This document shows positions 1-11,191 of a stretch of DNA of 64,000 nt, one piece after another. This stretch comes from Agarophyton chilense. Taxonomy: Eukaryota; Rhodophyta; Florideophyceae; Gracilariales; Gracilariaceae. The position numbers and the translations under genes were made by a program. Where the stretch lies: the NCBI GenBank assembly GCA_030374765.1, contig JARGXX010000071.1, forward strand, positions 2,046,001 through 2,110,000. The letters are read 5' to 3'. Below the pieces are notes generated by a model. The model made no database searches, was not told the origin of the DNA, and saw nothing but the letters and a program-made list of their open reading frames with translations. The number at the start of each line of letters is the position of its first letter. Position 1 is the stretch's first letter.

Positions 1-2
1 TT

Positions 3-200
3 CGTTATTACCAAAACGTTTCACGGGACCCGGTCTTGCCAAATGGGGAGAACGTTCAACAACCATCTTATTGTTCGAAGGTTGATGTGGCTGAAGCTCG
101 TCCTGATGATGATGAGATTGAGGATGAACTAGGCTGGAAGGGTATGGCAGATGCAACGATACCGCCCATAGATTTTGCAGAGATGAGCTCGCTTTTGTAA
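3..200 (+). CDS. 3' end of an unknown ORF, partial
   Basis: An open frame runs from the left edge to a TAA at 198-200, 65 codons with no start in the window. The translation has an acidic patch (PDDDEIEDELGW) and ends in MSSLL. A DDDE-type acidic tail at the 3' end of an ORF in repeat-rich DNA resembles the C-terminal tails of some transposase-like proteins, but no domain is visible. I do not recognise the family. It could also be chance coding. Confidence 0.3.
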   Translation, partial: RYYQNVSRDPVLPNGENVQQPSYCSKVDVAEARPDDDEIEDELGWKGMADATIPPIDFAEMSSLL

Positions 201-1371
201 CAAATGTAATTGGAAGTCTTCCATCTAATGTTTAGTTTACCCTCAAACACATCTTGTTCCTCCAGTCGTCACCGAAACTTCTCCACTCGTTATTCTGAGA
301 CTGCTTCTGTTTTTTCCGTCTTTATTGAGAACCCCTGTGAACCTTTCATCATTTTCTTCTTCTTCGAAGGAACCTCTTTGTTGTCTTCTTGCCGAGTATT
401 GGTACCACTGTAAATGGAGTGAACCATGAATCCATCACCCGGGTCATTGCCACGGATACTCCCACAAAGTCCGAGATACCCACCTTCTATAGAACATTCA
501 GAGTCTGAATTTCAGACCATTCTCAAGGTTCTTCGAGAGCAGCGTAGAACCTGTTCTTTTTGAACATACTATCGGCGAGATAAAGCTCTGGCGGCGGCTG
601 CGTATCGCCTCCACTTTATACCCTGTTTTCGGATGGACGCCAGTTTCATCCCATATCGGGCAAGAACTGGAAACCCACGGCGTGGCCGGCGTGTGGCGGA
701 GGCAATGGAAGAGCTGGCCTCAACATCTGGTACACACAAAAATGGTACCGTTACCCTATCTCGCCTTTCCGCGTGGTGGCCTCAACATCGAGCACAAAGT
801 GACATCGGTTTCCCCGCCAAATTAAAATCAGAGCTATCTTCTTCTTTCAGATGCTGGCTCCGCTTCATTGAGATATCCTTTCTAGTCACTCCCGAACTGT
901 CTTTCAACAAGCAGTTCCCACCACGCCGTGTGTTTTCGGCTCTTCCCTTTCGATGAAGGCTTTGCAACGCTCAACTTGCGGTTCACTTCAAACGAGCCAC
1001 TGTGCGTGAAACAGCCGTTTTCGTCGACATGTCGCCCGCGTGGCGCCCCACTGCCACCACCACCGGTGTCGCCATAGCCAAACCGCGGACCTGCCTGCGC
1101 ATCGACGCGTCGCATTTCGATGGTATGCGATGGGCAAGTCGCCCGCGCGCCCCGTCCGCCTGAGCCATGAGGATGCCCAAGCCAACAAAGCTGGCGACTG
1201 CTGCCTCAGCAGGATGAGGACAAGGAGAATTGGGGCACAAGTTCTTCTACGGGGCTTATTTCCGAGAGAGTCTCTGCCGGTTCCGATTTTTAACGAGCAC
1301 GTACAGACAAATCTAGTGCATTTGTACCCGCCGACGACAGTCGTGCGTTACGCGCAAGTCTTTAGCTGGAC
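201..1371. other. No gene supported; contains a diverged copy of a downstream exon
   Basis: Short ORFs here have no recognisable domain. The only structured part is about 846-950. It is alignable without gaps to 2382-2486: both begin TCAG.TGCTGGCTCCG and both contain CACGCCGTG followed by CGGCT at the same spacing. This suggests a second, mostly lost copy of the downstream alpha/beta-hydrolase gene or a shared repeat. Confidence 0.4.
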
Positions 1372-2410
1372 TTGGCGAACGGTTTGGTCACATTGCAAAT
1401 GGACGTGGCAGGCGGTGCGTCATTTGCGCTCCACAAGCGTGTGCCGCCGTCGGCCGAAACTGTTTGCGAACTACCATCGGACTTCGCCGCTATGCGAGTG
1501 CTGTCGTTGCGCACGCGCTGTTCGTCGCCGTCGTGCTGCACGGGCTCGAGTCTAACTCGATCGGTATTGTCACGCACCGCCATGTCGACACACCACAGCG
1601 GGAATCGTTCAAGGTCTTCGCGTTCAATGTTGGTTTCTGTGCTGAGCATGATGCCCCGCCGAACACACTAAGGTTCTATCACGCGGGCTTTACGGAAGAT
1701 TTCGAGACGCTCTTACTGACAATTCGTCACGTTGCCATCGCTCGCAACAAGAACCACAAGTCTACCCCTTCGGCTTTCCGTTGGGCGCACACATCTTCTG
1801 TCAGTAATTCGAAAATCCGAAACACCGAGGCACCACTCACAACGGTCTTATGGCTGCAGCAGCCGCCTGCTTCTCGTTCGACCCGGCCGCCTTTCAGAAC
1901 GAACTTGACAGTGACTTTCGCAGCGCTCTGTACAGCTCTAGGCTTTTCGCAACCATGACAGCAAAGTTTGATAAAGCTCTCGAGAGTGGCCTGAACACGC
2001 ACCCCGCCGATCTGCAAGAAGTGCCCCGCGCCAATCGCCTAGGACTCGTCAATGATCTCTTGATCTCGCCAGTGTTTGATTTCCGCCATCGCTTTGACTA
2101 TTATCATCAGGTGTGTACCCTATTTCTCGTCATTATTCGTCATGACACGTGCACTTTAATCACTCACAACTGGAGTGAACATTTGTTTATGCATCCACCT
2201 CCATATCCTGCTTGAGCAGATACACTCCTGCCACGCTCTGAAGCACATATCCGTCCCCATCTACGTCATCAATGCTCCAGATGATTTTTTCTTCGACCAT
2301 GAATGTGGCACCAACCTGGGGAAAAGCCAAGATATAGCGTCCGCACCAGTGTTGTTGAACATTCTCGACCACTTTCTTCTTATCTCAGTTGCTGGCTCCG
2401 TTTAATTGTG
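1372..2410 (+). pseudogene. Alpha/beta hydrolase (YheT/EMB8/ABHD1-3-like) pseudogene
   Basis: Broken coding sequence of the membrane-associated alpha/beta hydrolase family that includes YheT, plant EMB8 and animal ABHD1/ABHD3 (hydrolases or phospholipases). Landmarks in order: VVLHGLESNS near 1540, the oxyanion-side HG region; FNVGF and RFYHAGFTEDFETLL (about 1625-1720), matching the family FN.RG..YHAGFTEDL block; FGFPLGAHIFCQ (1769-1804), the nucleophile elbow; a hydrophobic CFSFDP segment; YSSRLFATM; and VINAPDDFFFD (2267-2303), which carries the acid. A 109-bp GT..AG intron in phase 0 spans 2111-2219. Defects are a frameshift near 1745, a TAA at 1805-1807 straight after FCQ, and Pro in place of the nucleophile Ser in G-x-S-x-G. 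The product is therefore dead. The exon after about 2382 is poorly defined. Confidence 0.75.
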
Positions 2411-3431
2411 ATACCTCTTTCGGTTGCTCCCCAGCCGTCTCTTGAACGAGCAATGCCGAACACGCCGTGGGTTTACGGCTGTTCACGTTATTCCCTAGAA
2501 AACAGCTCAGCTCTTAGCACTGCTCATTCCACGGAACCTCAGTTAAACAATGCGCGCGTACGTTAAGGCCACTTTGAATCGCCATGCACGCATCTCCCTT
2601 CTCATGGTCGGGAAGCGCTCACGACGGGATCTCTGAAAAAACAAGAATATGCTTTTCGACCTTCCTCACGAGTGAAAGTACTCTGCTGATGTGCGGAGTT
2701 CCACTGGCAAAGCACTATCAATGGTTTTCATTCTTAATCTGCATTTAAGTGATAATGAATGCTTTCTACAATGCGCAATGCTTTCATTTTTGCGTCTTCG
2801 ACGGCCCTCTTTGCTCTTTTGTCCATTGTTCTTGTCACAGAGTCCTGAAATGAATGCTGAATGAATGGAAAAGACTGCAAATCGGTACTTTTCCGTACTG
2901 GAGAAATCTGAGAGGTATTTCAAGGAAAAGAGTCAATTTCAGACTCGGTTTCGTGACATATTCGACCTTTTTTGCAATAAACGTCTCAGTGAAACTCCGA
3001 TGTCGTTTTGTTGGATCCAATAATGTACGATTAGGTGGTCTAATAAGTAGCATGGAATCATGAATGCCTATGTCGTACCAATTGTTTTGTTGAGCTTTTG
3101 CAATGCTCTTCGTCTGTGTTCTCGGAAAGCTAGTATTAGCAGCTTCTTTAGTATGCAGCAAGATATCCGGCAAAAAATCTGCGAAAAATGACGGATGGCG
3201 GATGCAGGCGAAATTTTTGTTAATTCTTTGGAGCACCACCTAGACTTGGCTTTCGATTCTAGAACACCCTGTAACTTAGGAATGGCAAACGAATGCGCAA
3301 CACGCTACTAGTTTACTATGGATGTTTGGATGATAGACACTAGATGTGAATAACGGGGGTGGGTCTCAACCTCCCCCACATCAACTGATATCACAACGAT
3401 GCCTCCTACAACAACGATCATCTGAGCGAAG
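2411..3431. other. No gene supported
   Basis: AT-richer spacer with overlapping ORFs of at most 134 codons on both strands, none with a recognisable domain. I see no terminal repeats or RNA gene. Confidence 0.4.
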
Positions 3432-3469
3432 GTGACGTTTCCCTTTTCGAAAATGGCAACTCATAGAAA

Positions 3470-4000
3470 TGGTCCAGTACACTCTCTTATCTCTTCTTCA
3501 ACCTCTGTCTCCCGCGTCCATAATATCTATATTGTCATCAATCCTATTCTCACCCACTTCAAACGACTCACCACGTGTCGTAGTACCCTCTACAAACTCT
3601 TCCCTCCCCCTCTCCTCTTCCTCACCAACCTTTCCTTACCCACGTCTAACACTCATCCCCCCAACCGTCACAATCATCATCCCCCAGCATCGCACTCACA
3701 CTCTGAGGTATCGTAGTGACAATTACAGGCGCTAGCAGCGCAGGAGGCCAACAAAATCGTCAAATATGTCCGGAATATGACGGATCTGCAATGAGCACCC
3801 AATAAACGCACATTTTTCGGAGAGCATTCCTCCTCAAATTCACGCGAACACTAGCGGTCGCGAATGCATAATGAAAGGGAAACAAGTTGCTACTTCGCAC
3901 CTCCTTCAATGGAAGTGAAACCATAGTTTCCTTCCCTTTACCAACCACCAGTACATTATTCAATCACCTCACCATATGCCTGCTACCCCCACCATCGCCT
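3470..4000. other. Pyrimidine-rich stretch without a supported gene
   Basis: The plus strand is strongly C/T rich with few purine runs, giving Ser/Pro/Thr-rich plus-strand translations that I take as compositional. The same bias continues into the decayed minus-strand frame that follows. Confidence 0.4.
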
Positions 4001-4800
4001 TCAGAAGCACTCCCCGCCAAGTGGCGGCTGTGCTTCTATTTCTTGGAACGTCAGCACATAGAAATCCTGCGGAAAACTGTCACCTCTCTCCTTCCCAGGG
4101 TCACACTTACCACCCCCCTCCTTTTCTTCCAGAGCATCCCACCTCTTCATCTCCTGCTCCGTTAGATTCCTCTCCGCCTCCCTCATAGCAGCCCCCAAGA
4201 TCCAAAACCCGCCAACCTTCCCATTCATCTCCTTCCGGTTCTTATCGCCCACCTTCACCCTCGTTCTCTTCACCTCAATATCGCTCGCCATAATGGGCCT
4301 CTTCTCCCCTACTCTCCCTTTCCTCTTCTCCCCTACTCTCCCTTTCCTCTTCTCCACCTCCTCCGTTCCTTCCACCATCTCCACCTTCTCCTCACTCTCG
4401 GGACACTCGCTAAGCCCTCCATCCCTCACAACCCTGAGCCTCGGCGTCACAGAAAACCCTGGAGGCGCTCCACAACCGTGACCCTTACCTCCGAACTCAT
4501 CCACCCTCTTCCCCGCAGCCTTCAACCTCGCCTCCAACAACCTCTGATTCGACTCCACCCCCCCCCCCCTACACATTCCCTCACAACAAACCTCTTCACA
4601 ATCGTCGCCATCCTAGAAACCCCCCTTTCCATCTTCATCCTCATCGAACGACCAGTCGCTGTCGCGCGCCGCACAAACGCTGACTCCCACCACTCCCTTT
4701 CATCCCCCTTCTCCTCCACTTCCTCCTTCGAAACCTTCCTTTCCCCCTTCTTCGGCCTTGACGTAGGCGTCGGTTCCATTTCCTTCCACGGCCACCTCAC
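4001..4800 (-). pseudogene. Decayed minus-strand ORF of unknown function, frame broken at a G12 run
   Basis: Two consecutive minus-strand frames look like one protein. The upstream frame (4800 down to 4570) is Lys/Glu/Arg rich, with SRPKKGERKVSKEE and KGDEREWWESAF. The downstream frame (4560 down to 4001) contains ESNQRLLEARLKAAGKRVDEF, an 8-residue tandem duplication (EKRKGRVG twice, a 24-bp repeat at about 4298-4345), and LTEQEMKRWDALEEKE. They join across a run of twelve C on the plus strand (4558-4569); one base more or two fewer would make them continuous. No domain is recognised. The charged, helix-prone, nuclear-protein-like composition sits among transposon remains, so it may be an accessory ORF of a mobile element. 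The reverse strand reads as low-complexity Ser/Pro, which supports the minus strand. Confidence 0.4.
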
Positions 4801-5477
4801 GCTCTAATCAGAGTTGCGACTGCTCATCGCTCCACAAACAACAGAACCGTTTCAACACAACACAAATCGGAAACCACAGAAAGATACGCAGCTCCTCGGT
4901 GCCACCCCAAATTCCCGCACCCGCACCCGTTCCCCCTCACAGCTTTTCAACCGTTACTCACAACACCCTTTCCGCGCCATTCTTTTCCAAAAATACTAGC
5001 ACCCCCACCTCATCTTTCACTACCCTGCAACACTGTTCCTTTGCCTCCCCCTCCTCTTGCCAGTACTTCTTTCCTATCATGACTCATTGAGTATCAAAAA
5101 TCTGACACCAGTAAATTCATGTTCTTTGCCATAGCAGCCATACCGTATCTTTCATTCATAAAGACCTTATCTTCGTTGTACTCATAACCCTCTTTCCCAT
5201 TTCCGCTCACGTTCTCGATCTCTTCTATCACTTGTCCTCTAAACTACATTGATCTCCATATCTTTTCTCTTCAGGTATGTCTACGCTACATTTTATATGA
5301 AAATACCCGCCTTCGAAGCACATAGAACAACTCTTTGGGCATGTTCTCCATATCCCTGCAATTCCTTGCAGTCCTTTAGTACATTAAAGCTCTCTTGTTG
5401 CCCATAAGAACAAAACTGCCTGCTATTCCTTTCTCTTTCTCCATCACAACTTCCGCATTCCATCCTTCAGCCCCAAA

Positions 5478-6720
5478 ATGGGTTTTGAAAACTCTCACCC
5501 TCAAACAGACATCCTCCTCGACCATGACGTTTCAGACCTCTTCAACTTCTACACTCTCCCTAACAAAACATTTCTCTGTTTCAACAGTTGCTTGAAGCTC
5601 AAGTACTGCAAGGACTCCCAAAAATTACATCTTTTAGACGCCTCTTTCATTTTAACCATCGCAATGAAATCCGAAATGACCCACATTGACCTACTACTGC
5701 GCCAGAACCCCTCTGACTCCCAATTCTTGGGCAATCCACTCCTACTTCGTGACCTCCCACACATCCGCCATATACCGGAATAAGGCCGTTCGTCTGAATC
5801 CCTTTCAAGAACTCCCCTTCATATGACAAGTCTTCTCTCTCTAGTATCCCTCGCTTTCCTCTTATCCTTCGCCTTCGGAACTCTGTACGGTGTTCTAATA
5901 CCGTTGCTCACCATGGCTCTTCTTTGCAGGCGTTTCTCTTATGAAACAGAGACCGTGTCACCATACTTCTCAGTTTCCTCGAGACGATACTCCATATCGT
6001 GCTTTTCGACTTTGCCTTCTCCCTTCACAGCAGCCTATTTGACTCCCTATCTTTCTGGCCATCGAACCCAACACAGCATTCCGGCAGATAGAGTACCACC
6101 ACTGCCAGATTCGCCAGCATTGCCATAGCTGGACTTCTCCCCCTCAATGCCGACATTTTTGCCGCTTATGAACTCAGACGCATACCCGTTCCTCTCAGAG
6201 CCTCTATATACACCGCCTCCATCGCCTTCTTTCCCGACGGGTTCTTCTTTGCTATCACACTATACCTGGTTGGCAGAGTGGCCATATACGTCCTCACAGG
6301 CAATCATTTCAACAATAGAATACTTTTCCCTTATTCTCTTCGCTCCGCCTCCGACATCATCTACATCTGTTCATTATCCGCCTGAAAGTCCCTTCGTGGA
6401 GCGTTGATCATAGATGACATCTTCTTATTCGCACGCACCTTTCTTTGACGTGTTGTGCCTGTCTTCTTCGCACACTTCGCTCCAGAATCCATTCATCCTT
6501 CCGCGTTTTCCACCCACAAAGGTATACCACCTCTTCTTGTGCACATTGTATTCATTGTCCTCCTGGTCTTCTGCAACGCTATAGATTACGAACTCAAATA
6601 CAATTTCAAGTGTTACATTGCAGCCATCAGAAAACACTCCAGACCCTTGACCTCTCACCTCCTTTCCTACGGCCATATTCTGTTCCGGGTTTCAGTTCTC
6701 GTTATAGTACGAGATTTTGA
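5478..6720 (+). pseudogene. Decayed multi-pass membrane-like coding region
   Basis: Plus-strand frames here are hydrophobic and change frame repeatedly. A first segment (5823-5940) reads LLSLVSLAFLLSFAFGTLYG followed by a second membrane-like stretch. The next (about 5958-6080, another frame) reads VTILLSFLETILHIVLFDFAF. A third (6110-6385) reads SIAIAGLLPLNADIF and later FFAITLYLVGRVAIYVL. A fourth (6530-6720) has LLVHIVFIVLLVFCNAIDYELKY. The order and similar hydropathy suggest one polytopic membrane protein broken by several indels. The family is not recognised. The alternative is that pyrimidine-rich DNA simply gives Leu/Phe/Ser-rich translations; the Asp/Glu/Arg positions between the hydrophobic blocks argue mildly against that. 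Confidence 0.3.
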
Positions 6721-6833
6721 ATGAATGTAAATACGTGGTCGGGGACGGGAGGATGGGCTGGGAGAGGCTCAGGGTGTTCAGTGCACGGTAATTTACGGAA
6801 GGGGAGGCTGTTGCACATTTTTATGGGACTATC

Positions 6834-7214
6834 GTGTATCGTGAAATTAGTATACGTACCAAGAATCCCATTACGTATGCAGAGGGACTCATGAGAGCTA
6901 CAGTTTCGTGTTTCTTCAAGTTCTGGATGGAAGTGGTAGCCAGTGGTATGGATTTCCAACAACTTCCGACCAATGAGGGAGGGAGGATGGCAGAAAGGGT
7001 ATGGATTGTTCCTGCACCGTTTTGTATGGCGGGATACATTGATGACCCACGTTATCTGGATGGCGACGAGGAGAAAGACTTAGCTGAAGATGACTCCAAC
7101 AAACAGTGGCCAGCGGTTTTGGAGATTCCTCGGGTGACGTCTACGTTGTCGAAGCAGAAGATTATGTACTGCACTCTACTAACTTTGAGGGCAACACGCG
7201 ATATAATGATATGA
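6834..7214 (+). CDS. Hypothetical ORF, 126 codons
   Basis: An uninterrupted frame with coding-like composition: FKFWMEVVASGMDFQQL, then WIVPAPFCMAGYIDDPRYLD, an acidic segment (DGDEEKDLAEDD) and a basic tail. No family recognised. It directly follows the decayed membrane-like region on the same strand and could be its 3' part or part of a lost transposon. A start at 6834 is the track's first usable codon and is not supported by anything else. Confidence 0.28.
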   Translation: MYREISIRTKNPITYAEGLMRATVSCFFKFWMEVVASGMDFQQLPTNEGGRMAERVWIVPAPFCMAGYIDDPRYLDGDEEKDLAEDDSNKQWPAVLEIPRVTSTLSKQKIMYCTLLTLRATRDIMI

Positions 7215-7540
7215 GAAGAGCTCTTTATACGTTACGGGAAGGATTATGTTTTCAGAAACAGGTTTTGAGGTCTTCTTACCTGTAGTAATAGTGCAGAACA
7301 ATGAAGATTAAATGTTTTGTACATACCATGCTTAGTTTTAAGGCTTTTAATTATCCTTTAACCGGTGAGAAACGGCTTTGAATTGCAAGTCAACTGAGAA
7401 AGGCGAGGTCTACGATACATTTATACGTATATTCCTAGAGTCTGTGGGATGTGACGAAGAAAGGAGAAGAAAAAGATAAGAACCACGGTTTCAGATTCTT
7501 TTATTGTAGGCTTAGGTTCTGTTCAGTTCATGGTTCCTGG
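7215..7540. other. No gene supported
   Basis: About 325 bp of spacer with no ORF, repeat or RNA gene that I can identify. Confidence 0.4.
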
Positions 7541-10500
7541 CGAGATTTTCGATAATTGTTTTTTTCGAAAACGGATGTCTTGAGGTCATATTTTTTTCAC
7601 CACGCCCTCTATAGTCGGCGAGCTTCGAGGCACAGGTCGTGGAAGGGTGAAACGGCGTCGCGTGAGATTTGGGTGATGAACGAAAGGATGGAAAAGGTGA
7701 AGATGTTTGAGAGAGAGGCTTTGGATCAGTATTGGTTTGCACGGAGCTACTTCTTTGCGGTGATGATGTCGCGTAAGAGGACAGTGGTACCTTGGCGGAC
7801 AATTGAAAGCCTTCGAGTACGACGGAAGGAGCAGTTTGAGAAGAAGGAAAAGTAGTGGGGAGTAGCCGTTGAGTTTCAGAAGCCTTCTGTGATTTTGATT
7901 TAGTCGACTGTTTCTCTGTGAGCAGTTGAAGATCTTCGGGATATGCGTCGATGTTGGTTTTTGAAGTGGAGGTGTGCGTGTTCGTAGATGCCGGCTTCAG
8001 TGAATTGAAGACCTCTGTGTGGTTGGATATCAGAAATTGTAACGCAATGACTGGTGGGTGAGCGTACCGGCCTCTAACGGGGGTAGCGTGGTAGAGCGGG
8101 TCCGAAGGTTCGTATCCTTGACGGCAGCACTCCGAGAGTACTTGGTGCGATGCGCAGGCGTTTACTGCGTAGTTCTAAAGGTCGGAGCTACGGAAACGAA
8201 GGCTTGTAGACCAATCGGTAGAATTAGTTTACCAAAGGAGGCAATTTAGTATCCTCACGGAGCCTACCTGATTCTAAGAGAGAAGCGTCACTCGAGCCAG
8301 GTAAATATCAATGGTGAGGAACTGGGATCCCCCTTGCACTTTAAAGCTATTCTATCACACTGAATAGAAAAAATAAAATAATTATGGAAATGTGTCCAGC
8401 TGAGGTCAGCCAGTCCACGTGGCGTTTGTAAAATACCTCAGGTCCTGGCGGCTTATAGGACTCGACCGTAATCGTCGCTCCTTTCAAGCAATGATGTGGT
8501 CAAGAAGGTGGATCTTGAGTGTTCCGAAGGGAAAAGCTTGGAAAGGGGCGAAGACAGAGACGCAGAAAAATCTGAAGGGCTTGATGAGTTCTTGGACGGT
8601 GCAAAGCCGATAGTCTCTCCATTCTGAGGTTAGGTTGTGGTGGAGTGCGGTGGTGAAGAGGTCTACGTATGCCGTGAAGATTAAGGTGATGGGAGCTGCG
8701 TTAACTTCACCGAAGCAACGGTCGAAAGAGGCACCTATGAAAGGGAAGAGCATGTCGACCGCGGGGCAGTCTTTTCTCTCGAGCATGCCTTTGATGGCGT
8801 TTCTTGTGAAGAGCCGGTTTAGGGATTAACCCTTTTCTGGTGTTGAGAAGTCGATGTGCAGTCCGGGTGTGGAGAAGTTGGCTTCGATATCTGCGAGAAT
8901 GTTGTTTGCGTGGGTGACATGGAAGCTTCGGATGGATTTAAAGGATTTTGAGGAGGCGCTGGAGGACGCGACAGTGTTGAAAAGGCTGTCGGACTCCAAG
9001 CGTTTGATGGTTGCCAGTTTTACGAGTTTGAATATACCGAGATGGAAGTTGTGAAAGGGTTCGAAGGAGAAGATAGAGTAGAGGGTAAGGAGTGGGGATA
9101 TGTGAAAAAGGGATTATGTTTCAAAGAAGAAGTGGTACGCGGAGAGGGAGTTTGTACGGAGGAGAAATGCTGCTTGGTCTCTGAGAGTTCTTGCTACGCG
9201 CGGTCGGCGAATTTGTTCGGCGTCGTTGGCATCCTTGAGAAGAGTGTCGTGTGCGGATCTGGTGTGATGAGTGTGGGGACCGGTTCGAGGGGATAGGGAA
9301 GTGAGGTTGAGGTTGAGGTCGGAGCGAGGTGTGAGGCATCTGTGACAGGGCCTGGATGTTTTTGTGCCGCGTAGAATGGCGAGGATGTCTTTTGCTTTTA
9401 GGATGTCTGCAGCATAGTTTGCGATGACTAGGTGGCACTGTCGGATGACTTGGTCTTCATCACGGAAAGGGAAACCCTTGAGGGCGATTGTAGCGAGGGG
9501 TTCGAGGATGGTTTGTAGAGACTATTGTATGAGTTACATTCAGGTGGCCAGGCTAATGGCTGAAGAAAGAGCGTGGCCTTCGGTGAAGTCCTCGTCGGAT
9601 GGGGAGGAAGGAACGTTGAACGAGGTGGAGAAGTATCCGAGGAGTGTGCAGTTGAGGGAGATGCAAAGGCGGCGGAAGCAGTCTGAAAAGTTGAGGAGGG
9701 TGGTTTGAAGGGGGTATGAGGTGAGAGAAGAGCTTTTGAGGGAAATGGAAGACTTTTCTGAGTAGAGCTGGATGAAGCCGATGAAAGATTCTATGCCAAC
9801 GATGTTGTCATTGTGCCAAATAACATCTGGGTCTTGAGAAGGGAGGATGTGCTGTTTGAGGTCCGGCTGAACACATGTGCCGAGTTGTGAAGCCATGAGA
9901 TGAGCGTGTGCAGGACAGCCATCTCAAGAACACTATCTGACGGGGTGGAAGATGGTGTTTTCGCGAGAGGCGTAGCGGCGTTGCCGGAGAAGGATATCGG
10001 CGGGGTTTTTGAGGTAGATAGTTGCAGTGATGTTTGAGGGATTGTGACGAGCGGTTGTGTATTTGAAGCCGATGGAGTTGAAAGTGTTCTCAAATAGTTT
10101 GGAATGAAATTGGAGGCAGTAGGAGACGGAGATTGCCTATTGGATGAGTGTTTGGGAGTAGTCGGGGTACTTGCGGAGGGTGATGAGTTCGTCGGCGTGG
10201 AGATAGATGTAATTTAGTAGATGATAGGATGGGGCTTCACGGGTGGGCGAGGGCTGGGAGAAGGAGAGCGAAAAGAAGCGTGGAGAATGTAAGCGGCGTG
10301 TGCGGAGCGTATGGACAGAGCGAGCTGGATGGAATGGTAGTCGTCCTCTTCTATAAGCGGGACGTTGTTGGAAAGGCAGTTTGAGATGCGGACGGAGCGA
10401 GTGTGTGTGGTCTGTACGCGTGGGCGCTTCGTGCGCGGTTGGAATTGAGTGCCATTCTTTGGGGTCGTGGCGAGGAAGCGGTTGCAGGTGGTGCGGGAGC

Positions 10501-10740
10501 GACACCTGCGGTGCTGGACAACGGAGGTGCGGTCTTTTGTCTGGAAGGTGCACCATGGGAAGCGACAAGGCTGCATGGTGTCGAAGGTGCCTGGAAGGGA
10601 TCTCGTAATGTAAATCGGGGAGGTGAAAAAGACATAGGACGAGGTGGGAGGGAGAGAATGTATACAGGCTGGAGGTGAGAAAGATGCAGGATGTCGACAG
10701 TGCGGAGAGTTTACACTTACCACGCATACTCACCATGGTC
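7540..10740 (-). pseudogene. Decayed transposase-like gene (Plavaka/CACTA-class resemblance), split by a solo LTR
   Basis: Read on the minus strand, a series of frames gives one long protein. Near 10600 there is a zinc-finger-like start (MQPCRFPWCTFQTKDRTS, then VVQHRRC). Near 10340-10150 comes NVPLIEEDDYHSIQLAL, then PSQDPDVIWHNDNIVGIESF (about 9835). Near 9470-9330 are GFPFRDEDQVIRQCHLVIANY and a Cys pair (SRPCHRCLTPRSDL). Near 9080 is FSFEPFHNFHLGIFKLVKL, like the D/E-P-x-H...G motif of Plavaka-type CACTA transposases. Then come VDMLFPFIGASFDRCFGEVN and TLKIHLLDHI (8500). After the solo LTR the frame resumes as DIQPHRGLQFTEAGIYEHAH (about 8030), matching the family's conserved Glu-x2-His block. 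Many stops and frameshifts make it inactive. Family assignment rests on motif order only. I saw no CACTA termini. Confidence 0.5.
8038..8490 (-). repeat. Solo LTR of the 11.2-20.3 kb chromovirus family, inverted
   Basis: The plus strand begins TGTAACGCAATGAC and ends near GTCGCTCCTTTCAAGCA. This is the reverse complement of the LTRs at 11192 and 19852, recognisable along its whole length. It is more diverged from both than they are from each other and has several small indels. There is no internal domain or second LTR beside it, so it is a solo LTR formed by LTR-LTR recombination. ATGAT (8491-8495) flanks one side; the other side has GAAAT, consistent with an ATGAT duplication that later lost three bases. 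Confidence 0.85.
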
Positions 10741-11186
10741 AATTGATGCGCCAGAGATGCGTCAGATACTCGTACAAGTCAAGTGGCATGACAGACACGC
10801 CGCATATGTGACATGGAGAGTGGGTTGGAATGGAAATATTCAAAGTTGTATATTTTTTGAGCGGCGGTGTGTACTTGTGTTGATTTTGAGTAAAGTTGTG
10901 GTGACATCTTAGTGACCAGATGAGCGGTATTGGGATCTTGGGATCCTGTAATATGATGTTGGCAGGCCCTGGTGGACCTTCCACCATTTCGAGGTACATG
11001 AGAAGTGGTATTGTGTACGTTTCTGCGTGCGTTTCACAAATATTGACTTGGCTTTTGTTTATGTGCGAACGGGAGGAGTGCGACTGGAGGGATACGTGAT
11101 AAGGTGCAGTGTGGGGGGTGACAGGTTGACCAGCTTGCGATTGGGATGTACGTGGCCTATGTTGATCTTGGGCCTTGAAACTGTTT
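10741..11186. other. Spacer with a possible zinc-finger-like fragment
   Basis: The minus strand near 10830-10745 reads PCHICGVSVMPLDLYEYLTH, a C-x2-C...H pattern that could be an N-terminal zinc finger of the decayed transposase-like gene below it. Nothing else is supported. Confidence 0.3.
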
Positions 11187-11191
11187 ATGGT

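Noticed and set aside
633..1555. Overlapping plus and minus ORFs of 60-170 codons
   Set aside because: No domain, unlikely composition, and all frames of a GC-rich stretch are open at once.
2835..3239. 134-codon minus-strand ORF
   Set aside because: No recognisable motif and the opposite strand is equally open; no supporting splice or repeat context.
10137..10742. 201-codon minus-strand ORF rich in Leu, His and Pro
   Set aside because: It is a shifted frame over the decayed transposase-like gene; the neighbouring frame carries the family-like sequence.
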